Source: an uncultured Eubacteriales bacterium (lineage in GTDB: Bacteria; Bacillota; Clostridia; Oscillospirales; Oscillospiraceae). From it: DNA of 6,979 bases. The DNA lies in assembly GCA_900321335.1 (NCBI GenBank), contig ONVR01000363.1:1-6979 (forward strand), given 5' to 3'. The notes beneath the pieces were generated by a model. That model was not told the origin of the DNA. It was given only the letters and a program-made list of their open reading frames with translations, and searched no databases. Positions 1 through 6,043 of the stretch are shown in pieces; positions within the stretch are counted from its first letter, which is position 1; each line of letters opens with the position of its first letter. A program made the position numbers and the translations under genes.

Positions 1-1111
1 ATTCGGGCTGGACATCGACCCGGACGAGCCGGTCGGCCGCCTGTCCGTTGCCCATCAGCAGATGGTTGAGATCATGAAGGCATACCGTCGAGATTCCCGG
101 GTAATCGCTTTTGACGAGCCCACAGCGCCCCTGATGGACAATGAAATCGAGACGCTCTTCCGCGTTATCCGGGAGTTGAAAGAACAGGGAAAAGTAGTTT
201 TGTACGTCTCCCATCGAATGGGTGAGATTTTCGAGATCACAGATCGCCTGGCGGTCATGAAGGACGGTGCCATGGTCACCGTGCGCAATACGGCGGAAAC
301 TACGGAGTCAGAGCTCGTCAGCCTGATGGTTGGCCGCGATGTGGGCGATACCTATAAAAATCTGAGCCGGAACGATACGATCGGTCCCGTGCTGCTGGAA
401 GTGGAAAACCTGAATACCGAGGCGGTCCACGATGTGAGCTTTACCCTCCATGAGGGGGAGGTCCTCGGCTTTGCCGGACTCGTGGGCGCCGGGCGCACGG
501 AAGTGATGCGGGCCCTGTTCGGTGACGACAAGATCCTCTCCGGAACGATCCGGTTCAACGGAGAGCAGGTCCGCTTCCGCTCTCCGAGACAGGCAATCGA
601 CGCGGGCATCATGCTCTGTCCGGAGGACCGGAAGGAGGAGGGGCTGATCCTGCCCCGGTCCATCAGCGACAACATCAGCGCGCCGGTCCTCAGTAAACTC
701 AAAAAAGGTATATTCATGAATAAGAGTGCGGAGAGCGCTCTGGCCCAGGCAGGAAAGGAAAAATACAACATCAAGACGCCCACCCTGGACAAGAGAACCA
801 TTGAGCTCTCCGGCGGCAACCAGCAGAAAGTGATCCTTGCCCGCTGGACATCGGAAAAGCTCAATACCCGGGTGCTGATCCTCGACGAGCCGACCAAGGG
901 CATTGACGTGGGAACCAAAGCCGAGGTTTACCAGATGGTATGCGACTTTGCAAAAGAGGGAAAAGGCGTTATCTTCATCTCCTCGGAGCTGACAGAGGTG
1001 CTCAATGTGGCGGACCGGATCATCGTCATGCATGACGGACGGATCACCGGAGAGGTCACGCGCCAGGAGGCCACAGAGGAAAATGTGCTCGCGCTTGCGA
1101 TGAAAGAGTAA
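1..1111 (+). CDS. ABC importer ATPase, RbsA-type tandem NBD, 5'-truncated by window
   Basis: This is the cytoplasmic ATPase that powers a CUT2/ribose-type importer. The frame is open from base 2, so the ATG at 62 is internal: the codons before it encode the degenerate signature LSVAHQQMVE of the first nucleotide-binding domain (visible residues 14-23). NBD1 continues with Walker B FDEPTAPL and the SHR switch histidine. NBD2 has the family's variant Walker A GLVGAGRTE (about 159-167, Arg replacing the usual Lys), a canonical LSGGNQQ signature (about 269-275), Walker B ILDEPTKG (about 292-299) and SSE in place of the H-loop. These asymmetric motifs are normal for RbsA/MglA/XylG-like proteins. 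The visible part is 369 residues against about 500 for the family, so roughly 130 N-terminal residues, including Walker A of NBD1, lie upstream. The stop is 12 nt before permease 1. Substrate is not inferable. Confidence 0.95.
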   Translation, partial: FGLDIDPDEPVGRLSVAHQQMVEIMKAYRRDSRVIAFDEPTAPLMDNEIETLFRVIRELKEQGKVVLYVSHRMGEIFEITDRLAVMKDGAMVTVRNTAETTESELVSLMVGRDVGDTYKNLSRNDTIGPVLLEVENLNTEAVHDVSFTLHEGEVLGFAGLVGAGRTEVMRALFGDDKILSGTIRFNGEQVRFRSPRQAIDAGIMLCPEDRKEEGLILPRSISDNISAPVLSKLKKGIFMNKSAESALAQAGKEKYNIKTPTLDKRTIELSGGNQQKVILARWTSEKLNTRVLILDEPTKGIDVGTKAEVYQMVCDFAKEGKGVIFISSELTEVLNVADRIIVMHDGRITGEVTRQEATEENVLALAMKE

Positions 1112-1123
1112 GGGGGGCAAAAC

Positions 1124-2140
1124 ATGAAAAAGAAAAGCGGTTTCTTCTCATCCAAGTATTTTTCACTGCTGATCATTATCGTGGCTTTGCTTGTCATTTT
1201 TACGGTGTGGTCCGGTGGCCAGATGATCAAGCCCATCAACATCCGCAATATCCTCAATAACCTGGTCCTGTTGAGCATGATCGGCTGCGGCGCATGTTTC
1301 CTGATGCTCTACGGCGAGCTGGATATTTCCGCCGGCGCCATCGGCTCCTTTGCCGGCTGTATCTGTGCGCTGCTGGCCATGAACTACGGCGTCCCATCGG
1401 GAATCGCCTCCCTTATCGCCATTCTGGTTGGCTGCGTTGCGGGGTTCCTCAACGCGCTGATGATCAACGTTCTGCGGTTTCCCCCGTTCATCGCCACAAT
1501 GGGTATGTCCTATATCCTGCAGGGCGCGGGGTATCTGATCGCCACCAGCCAGGGCATTCAGATCAAAAAGCTGGCGTTTCTGAACCTGATCGGCGATACC
1601 AAGTTTTTCGGCGGGCTCGTACCGGTGACGATCCTGATCACAATCGTATTTCTGGTGGTCTACGGCGTCATTTTGAGTAAGACGCAGTTCGGCCGATCCA
1701 TCTACCTGTGCGGCGGCAACCGGCGGGCTGCGCGGCTGTGCGGATTGAACCCGAAGAAGCTCTCTTACGTCCTGTATATCAACAGCGCGTTTCTCGCCTC
1801 CGTGTCCGGCATCATCTACGTGGCCAGAGTGAAAACGGCGCTTCCTACAGCACTGACGAGCTTCCAGTTCACCGGTGTAACGGCAGCCATCCTGGGCGGC
1901 GTGGCTTTCGGCGGCGGCTCCGGCAACATGCTGGGGTGCACCCTGGGCATGCTGATTCTCTCCATTTTCAACAACGGCGTCTCCACCGTTGGCTTCAATG
2001 CCAACTACACCAAGGTGTTCAACGGCGTGCTCCTGATCGTCGGCCTGGCGCTGGATGCCATTACAGCCAGAAGAAACGCCCGCAAGGTGGTCAGTATGTC
2101 CCTTGCGGCGTCTCAGAGCGGAAAGAAGGAGGAGGGCTAA
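1124..2140 (+). CDS. ABC importer permease 1, RbsC-type
   Basis: This is a 338-residue integral membrane permease of the RbsC/BPD_transp_2 type that would form half of the translocation channel. By eye it has about nine to ten hydrophobic segments, starting with one after the Lys-rich N-terminus. Family landmarks are GELDISAGAIGSFAG in an early segment (the GxxDLSVG region of RbsC), the cytoplasmic coupling-type segment CGGNRRAARLCGL, and the glycine-rich segment GGVAFGGGSGNMLG near the C-terminus. The start is an ATG preceded by AGGGGGGC and gives the positively charged MKKKSG start typical of membrane proteins. It lies between the ATPase gene and a paralogous permease, with only 12 nt upstream and none downstream, so the two permeases are probably co-translated and assemble as a heterodimer. 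The C-terminal tail is basic and cytoplasmic-looking. Confidence 0.94.
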   Translation: MKKKSGFFSSKYFSLLIIIVALLVIFTVWSGGQMIKPINIRNILNNLVLLSMIGCGACFLMLYGELDISAGAIGSFAGCICALLAMNYGVPSGIASLIAILVGCVAGFLNALMINVLRFPPFIATMGMSYILQGAGYLIATSQGIQIKKLAFLNLIGDTKFFGGLVPVTILITIVFLVVYGVILSKTQFGRSIYLCGGNRRAARLCGLNPKKLSYVLYINSAFLASVSGIIYVARVKTALPTALTSFQFTGVTAAILGGVAFGGGSGNMLGCTLGMLILSIFNNGVSTVGFNANYTKVFNGVLLIVGLALDAITARRNARKVVSMSLAASQSGKKEEG

Positions 2141-3136
2141 ATGAAAAAGCTGCTTAAACGGTTGACGGCCTCCAGAAACTTTTACCTGTTCCTGTTTACG
2201 ATCCTGATCATTGTGATCTTTCAGCTGGTTCAGCCGCTGTATCTGTCAACCGACAATATCCGCAACATCCTCTACTCGGTATCCGTGACCGGCGTGCTGA
2301 TGGTGGGCATCGCAAACCTGCTGATCAGCGGCAACATGGACCTCTCTGCCGGCGCCGTTGGGTGCTTCTGCACGATCCTGGGCTGCAAGCTCATCAACCT
2401 GGGCGTTCCCTGGGTACCGGCGACGCTTCTGACAGTCTGTATGGGGATCGTGTGCGGCCTGATCAACGCGTTTATGACGTATAAGCTGGGGATCATCCCG
2501 TTTATCGGAACGCTGGGCATTGCCAGCGTGTGGAGCGGTCTCGGCGCGGTGATCACCAAACAGGCCAGTGTTACCCTGACCAACGAGGCGTTTTTCAAAT
2601 TCGGTTCCAATAAATTCGGCATCGTCCCCTGGGCCTTCCTGTACGTTGTGCTGCTGTGTGTTGTCTATGGCCTGATCATGAAATACACCAAATTCGGGCG
2701 CAAAGTTTACATGAGCGGCGGCAACCGGATCGCAGCCCGTCTGGCCGGCATCAAGATCGAGCGCATCGGAACGATCATGATGTGCAACTGCTCGGCCCTC
2801 GCGGCTCTCGCGGGGATGATCATGGCCTCCCGTATGCATCTGATCCACTACCAGAACCTGCAGGACACCTCCACCATGGGGGCCATTACGGCGGCACTGC
2901 TGGGCGGTGTGGCCTTTGGCGGAGGCGCCGGCGGCATGCTGGGTGCATTTCTGGGCCTGATGCTCCTCAACTGCTTCAAAAACGGCATCGACATCATCGG
3001 CTGCAACGAGTATGTACAAATCCTGTTTAACGGCGTTCTCCTGGCGGCGGCCATGGCGGTTGATTTCTTCAACAATCTGTCCCGGCAGAAGGCGCTGAAA
3101 GCAAAAAATGAAGGCAAGCAGACAAGCAATCCGTAA
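2141..3136 (+). CDS. ABC importer permease 2, RbsC-type
   Basis: This is a second permease, 331 residues, clearly paralogous to the preceding one. It shares NIRNIL near the N-terminus, GNMDLSAGAVGCF in place of GELDISAGAIGSF, SGGNRIAARLAGI in the coupling-type region and GGVAFGGGAGGMLG near the end. The ATG follows the upstream stop codon directly, and its Shine-Dalgarno sequence (AAGGAGGAGGG) lies inside the last codons of permease 1, which indicates translational coupling. The polytopic hydrophobic profile predicts about nine to ten membrane segments. Two different permease genes mean the channel is probably a heterodimer, unlike the RbsC homodimer of the E. coli ribose system. The C-terminus ends in a Lys-rich tail. 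No residue that would identify the substrate can be read from the sequence. Confidence 0.94.
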   Translation: MKKLLKRLTASRNFYLFLFTILIIVIFQLVQPLYLSTDNIRNILYSVSVTGVLMVGIANLLISGNMDLSAGAVGCFCTILGCKLINLGVPWVPATLLTVCMGIVCGLINAFMTYKLGIIPFIGTLGIASVWSGLGAVITKQASVTLTNEAFFKFGSNKFGIVPWAFLYVVLLCVVYGLIMKYTKFGRKVYMSGGNRIAARLAGIKIERIGTIMMCNCSALAALAGMIMASRMHLIHYQNLQDTSTMGAITAALLGGVAFGGGAGGMLGAFLGLMLLNCFKNGIDIIGCNEYVQILFNGVLLAAAMAVDFFNNLSRQKALKAKNEGKQTSNP

Positions 3137-3188
3137 GTGAAAAATGGAAAGCAAAGGAAAACCAAATCATTAAAGGAGGAAGAGAAAA

Positions 3189-4412
3189 ATGAAAAAGCTG
3201 CTATCCATTATCCTGGCAATTCTTATGGTGTTGACCTTGGTTTCCTGCGGCGGAAAAACGGCGCCTGCCGACACGCCGAAGGACGAAACCCCCGGCGCCA
3301 ATGGAGACACCGCCTCGGATCTTGCGCAATTCCAGGCGGCAACCGGATTCGCGCTGACTCCGGATTCCCTCAAGAGCAACGGCGAAAAGTACAAGGTCGC
3401 ATACATCAGCTTCTCTTGGGACAATACGGTTGAGCACATGGCTAATGCTATGAAACGGGTCCTGGAGGGACTTGGATGTGAGTTTACGGCTCTGTCTTCG
3501 GAAGGAAATCCCGACACGTTTATCACAAACATCGAAAACTACATCTCCCAGGACTACGACGGTCTGTTCGTCAACGTCTACTCCGTAACCACCGGCCGTG
3601 CAAGTGAGATCCTCAACGAGAGCGGCATCAAGTGGATGCCGGCCACCCAGCCTGCCTACGACTATGACGACAACATCGTAACGCCTTACGTGGCCGTTGA
3701 CGACGCATACGTGGGCAGAAGACTGACCGATGAGGCTCTTGCCTGGGCAGAGGAGAATTGGGCGGACTTCGACGTGAAGGACTGCTACATCTACATCATC
3801 GACGTCAGCACCGGTACCGAGCTGCATAACCGCTGCCTGGCCATGGAAGAAGAGGCCAAGAAGGTTGCCGGCGACGCCTACAAGATCGAGATCGGTGACT
3901 CCATCGCTGAGGGCGGCGGCTTCAGTCCCGAGGTTGCCTACAACATGTGTGTGCGTACCTTCGCGGCAAATCCCAACGTGAAGTACTGGATCGTGCTGCA
4001 TCCCTTTGATTACTACGCAACCGGTACCTGCCGTGCCGCTGAGGACTACAATATTGTAGACAACGTCTGTACGGCAACCTGCAACGGCGACAACTACCTG
4101 CCGATCCTGCAGGACGGCACCACCGGCGCATGGCGGTTCTGCCTGTACTGGGACAACGGACTGTGGGGCTATCTGTATGGCTGCGGCATGTATGCGCTGC
4201 TGACCGAAACCTGCAAGCCGGAGGAACTGTGGAACGATTACATCAAGGAGGGCGAGACCTACGCCGGCCTGCAGATGGCAAGCCTGGTCATGGGCCCCGA
4301 CAACTATAAGAATGTTCTCGGCTTCTACGACAACCTGATCGGCGATAACTACTTCGGATATCAGGATGAGTGGGACGGCACGGAGTATCCCGTTCTGTAT
4401 ACCGGCGACTGA
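3189..4412 (+). CDS. Lipoprotein solute-binding protein of the importer (Peripla_BP_4-like)
   Basis: This is the extracytoplasmic substrate receptor, anchored by lipid. Residues 1-19 form a lipoprotein signal peptide (MKK, hydrophobic core) ending in the lipobox LVSC with Cys20 as the lipidated residue. An Ala/Pro/Asp/Thr-rich linker runs to about residue 50. From about residue 67 the pattern KVAYISFSWDNTVEHMANAMKR, then NPDTFITNIENYISQDYDGLFVNV, matches the first lobe of type I sugar-binding proteins (beta strand, helix, then DG before a strand). At 407 residues it is longer than ribose-binding proteins (about 300-330). The start is fixed by AAAGGAGGAA at 3172-3181. The mature protein is acidic, rich in Tyr and Trp, and has ten cysteines besides Cys20, which is unusual for an exported protein. 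It lies directly after the permeases, and a hairpin follows. The ligand is unknown. Confidence 0.92.
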   Translation: MKKLLSIILAILMVLTLVSCGGKTAPADTPKDETPGANGDTASDLAQFQAATGFALTPDSLKSNGEKYKVAYISFSWDNTVEHMANAMKRVLEGLGCEFTALSSEGNPDTFITNIENYISQDYDGLFVNVYSVTTGRASEILNESGIKWMPATQPAYDYDDNIVTPYVAVDDAYVGRRLTDEALAWAEENWADFDVKDCYIYIIDVSTGTELHNRCLAMEEEAKKVAGDAYKIEIGDSIAEGGGFSPEVAYNMCVRTFAANPNVKYWIVLHPFDYYATGTCRAAEDYNIVDNVCTATCNGDNYLPILQDGTTGAWRFCLYWDNGLWGYLYGCGMYALLTETCKPEELWNDYIKEGETYAGLQMASLVMGPDNYKNVLGFYDNLIGDNYFGYQDEWDGTEYPVLYTGD

Positions 4413-4425
4413 GCGTATTATTCCG

Positions 4426-4455
4426 GACGATGGATGCCATACGGCATCCATCGTC
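4426..4455 (+). promoter_or_regulatory. Perfect 13-bp intercistronic hairpin after the binding-protein gene
   Basis: The arms GACGATGGATGCC (4426-4438) and GGCATCCATCGTC (4443-4455) are exact reverse complements around the loop ATAC. The hairpin begins 13 nt after the binding-protein stop and ends 22 nt before the tautomerase ATG. No T-run follows (the next bases are TCCAGAAAG), so it is not a standard intrinsic terminator. By analogy with other importer operons, it probably protects the 3' end of the transporter mRNA or partly limits read-through, allowing more binding protein than downstream enzymes. That role is inferred. Confidence 0.8.
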
Positions 4456-4477
4456 TCCAGAAAGTGAAGTGGAAATC

Positions 4478-4849
4478 ATGCCATTTATGCGAGTGAGTTT
4501 ATCCAGAACCTTATCGGATCAGCAAAAGCAGGAATTGTACGAAAAACTGGGACAGGCGCTTGCCCTGATTCCCGGAAAAGAAGCGTTTATGCTCATTGCG
4601 GATATTGAAGACGGCAAAGAGATCTATTGCGGCGGGACAAAGCAGGAAAACTTTGCCTTCGTGGATGCCAGATACTTCAGCCGTTTTGAGTATCACGTGA
4701 AAAAAGCCTTTGCGCAGGCCGTTATGGGCGCGATCGGAGAGATCGCAGGGACGCCAAAAGAGTGCATCTCCATGAACATCTTTGAGTTAACGACCTGGGG
4801 CGGCTTCGGAGACCTGGCAGACGAGTATTATCAGGAAAAAACGCAATAG
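4478..4849 (+). CDS. Tautomerase-superfamily (MIF-like) small protein
   Basis: This is a 123-residue cytoplasmic protein of the MIF/phenylpyruvate-tautomerase type. These are trimeric beta-alpha-beta enzymes that use the N-terminal proline exposed after Met removal as a base for keto-enol tautomerisation. Supporting residues are Pro2 (mature Pro1); PGK at 32-34, with Lys matching MIF Lys32; YCGGT at 50-54, matching the FGGS segment of MIF; and a C-terminal SMNIFELTTWGGFG, matching INYYDMNAANVGWN. The frame is open upstream to an ATG at 4370, but that start would overlap the binding-protein gene and bury the proline, so I chose 4478. The ribosome binding site is weak (GTGGAA at 4469-4474), which fits lower expression than the binding protein. 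MIF is about 115 residues, so the length is right. Function as a dedicated pathway tautomerase is inferred; the activity and substrate are unproven. Confidence 0.78.
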   Translation: MPFMRVSLSRTLSDQQKQELYEKLGQALALIPGKEAFMLIADIEDGKEIYCGGTKQENFAFVDARYFSRFEYHVKKAFAQAVMGAIGEIAGTPKECISMNIFELTTWGGFGDLADEYYQEKTQ

Positions 4850-4857
4850 ACTGCTGC

Positions 4858-4865
4858 GGAGGAAA
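4858..4865 (+). promoter_or_regulatory. Ribosome binding site for the dehydrogenase gene
   Basis: GGAGGAAA lies 4 nt before the ATG at 4870, between the tautomerase stop and the dehydrogenase start. It supports this start, which places the dinucleotide-binding glycine motif at residues 8-14, where a classical SDR should have it. Confidence 0.75.
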
Positions 4866-4869
4866 GCAA

Positions 4870-5658
4870 ATGGGTACCTATGTCATAACGGGCGGCGTCA
4901 ACGGAATCGGGAAAGCGACGGCCGATCTGCTGCGCAGACGCGGGCAGACCGTCTGTGTGATCGACAATGAAGGCGGCGATGTATTGGCCGATCTGGGAAA
5001 ACCGGATGGAAGAGCATATGTAGCAGAACGAATCCATCAGCTGTTTCCGGAGGGGATAGACGGCCTTGCCTGTATCGCCGGCATCTCCTTCCCCAAGCCT
5101 GACAACAGCAGTATTCTTTCGGTCAACTATTTTGGGACCGTGGCCGTAGCGGAAGGACTGTTCGACCTTTTGAAAAAGAAAAAAGGATCCTGCGTACTTA
5201 CGGCGTCGGCCTCTGTCACGTGGGTCGGCAAGAACAGCGGCGGCCATGTGGCGGAACTGCTGACAGACTGCGGCGATGAGGAGCGGATCGCCCGTCTGGT
5301 CAATTCATTTGCGCCGGATGCTCCCTACAACATGTATCTCACCTCCAAGCTGGCGCTGGCCCGATGGGCGCGACGGAACAGCGCGCAGTGGGCGATGGAG
5401 GGTGTGCGTCTGTCTGTGGTCGCCCCGGGATGTGTGGACACGCGCCTTGGCAATGCGCCGCCGGGGGCGGCTGTCAATGAATCTTTCCATCAGACGATAC
5501 CCGGCCACTACGGGGATCTCTCTCTGATGGCACCGGAGGAACTGGCGGAGGTCAATGCGTTTCTCCTGAGCGAATCCGGCAGGGGAATCATCGGCTCTGT
5601 CATCTATGCGGATTCCGGACAGGAGACCTTTTATAACATGGATAAGGTGTATTTCTGA
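4870..5658 (+). CDS. NAD(H)-type short-chain dehydrogenase, 3alpha-HSD/carbonyl reductase-like
   Basis: This is a 262-residue classical SDR that would interconvert an alcohol and a ketone. Visible features are the cofactor motif TGGVNGIG (7-14), Asp32 at the end of beta 2 (VIDN), which favours NAD(H) over NADP(H), ADL (40-42) for adenine contact, IAGIS (69-73) in place of NNAG, Asn86 in SVNYFG, a catalytic Ser in TASAS (113 or 115), YLTSK with Tyr156 and Lys160, and PGCVDTRL. About 40 residues separate the Ser from the Tyr, whereas most SDRs have about 13. This insertion and the spacing of DVLADL, GIDGL and SVNYFG resemble Comamonas 3alpha-hydroxysteroid dehydrogenase/carbonyl reductase (Ser114, Tyr155, Lys159). 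The resemblance gives the subfamily, not proof of a steroid substrate: this group has wide carbonyl specificity. Its stop overlaps the Shine-Dalgarno sequence of the next gene. Confidence 0.9.
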   Translation: MGTYVITGGVNGIGKATADLLRRRGQTVCVIDNEGGDVLADLGKPDGRAYVAERIHQLFPEGIDGLACIAGISFPKPDNSSILSVNYFGTVAVAEGLFDLLKKKKGSCVLTASASVTWVGKNSGGHVAELLTDCGDEERIARLVNSFAPDAPYNMYLTSKLALARWARRNSAQWAMEGVRLSVVAPGCVDTRLGNAPPGAAVNESFHQTIPGHYGDLSLMAPEELAEVNAFLLSESGRGIIGSVIYADSGQETFYNMDKVYF

Positions 5659-5665
5659 GGAGGGA
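5657..5665 (+). promoter_or_regulatory. Ribosome binding site deciding the start of the NTF2-like gene
   Basis: GAGGAGGGA overlaps the dehydrogenase stop codon (5656-5658) and lies 3 nt before the ATG at 5669. It favours this ATG over an in-frame ATG at 5606, which would lie inside the dehydrogenase coding region. The overlap with the stop suggests translational coupling. Confidence 0.8.
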
Positions 5666-5668
5666 AGT

Positions 5669-6013
5669 ATGACGGTTCTGCAGAAATTGCTCGGGGCGTG
5701 GATGGCCGAGGATTATCAGGCGACGGCCGCGTGCTTCTCGCCCGGGGCACAGACAAAGTTTATCGACTACTGTCCGGCTCTGGTGGGACAGGAACCGATC
5801 TACCTGTACGGAGATCGGACCATTGAAATGTATTTCCGCAATGCCTTTTATCCCATGAATCGTACTTTTTATATTGCAGAAGTGAAAGAACTGGGGGAAA
5901 ATGAGGCAAATTGTTTTGCCTGTTACCGGGGCAGGTATGTGTTTGCGCATCTGTATATTGAAGCAACGGACGAAAACGGGTGTATAACCAGGGCGGCTGT
6001 CCGACCGGAATAA
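5669..6013 (+). CDS. NTF2/SnoaL-like small protein
   Basis: This is a 114-residue cytoplasmic protein with no signal peptide or membrane segment. The pattern fits the NTF2-like alpha+beta barrel: an N-terminal helix LLGAWMAEDYQATAACF (7-23), a first strand FIDYCPALVGQEP (31-43), then a helix IEMYFRNAF (52-60) and two or three strands ending VRPE. The motif W-x3-D-Y with a following Phe, then G-x7-G-x3-I-x-x-YF, is typical of SnoaL-like proteins. This fold includes ketosteroid isomerase, BaiE-type dehydratases and scaltone-like dehydratases, but also non-enzymatic binding proteins, so activity is open. Candidate acid/base residues in the would-be pocket are Asp33, Tyr34 and His94, but I cannot place them with certainty. 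It has five cysteines in 114 residues. The gene is 10 nt after the dehydrogenase and is surely co-expressed with it. Confidence 0.6.
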   Translation: MTVLQKLLGAWMAEDYQATAACFSPGAQTKFIDYCPALVGQEPIYLYGDRTIEMYFRNAFYPMNRTFYIAEVKELGENEANCFACYRGRYVFAHLYIEATDENGCITRAAVRPE

Positions 6014-6026
6014 CCCATCTAATAAA

Positions 6027-6035
6027 GGAAAGGAG
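6027..6035 (+). promoter_or_regulatory. Ribosome binding site for the cupin gene
   Basis: GGAAAGGAG lies 8 nt before the ATG at 6044, in the 30-nt gap after the NTF2-like gene. It supports that ATG as the start and continued translation of the same transcript. No terminator or promoter-like sequence is visible in the gap. Confidence 0.75.
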
Positions 6036-6043
6036 CTATCATC

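Noticed and set aside
2246..3154. 302-codon minus-strand frame over permease 2
   Set aside because: Its His/Gln/Ala-rich product is typical of the antisense of a membrane-protein gene, and the plus strand is clearly coding.
3201..4451. 416-codon open frame on the minus strand opposite the binding-protein gene
   Set aside because: It is a mirror of GC-biased codon use. The plus strand encodes a lipoprotein with a good ribosome binding site and family motifs; the minus-strand product shows no recognisable domain.
4370..4477. Upstream in-frame extension of the tautomerase-like gene
   Set aside because: It would overlap the binding-protein gene, include the hairpin and bury the catalytic proline that the ATG at 4478 exposes.
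4870..5658. Calling the dehydrogenase a bile-acid or steroid enzyme
   Set aside because: The similarity to 3alpha-HSD/CR covers architecture and motifs only. The family is promiscuous, and no bai-type partner gene is in the window.
5606..5668. Upstream in-frame start for the NTF2-like gene
   Set aside because: It lies inside the dehydrogenase gene, and the ATG at 5669 has a strong Shine-Dalgarno sequence just before it.
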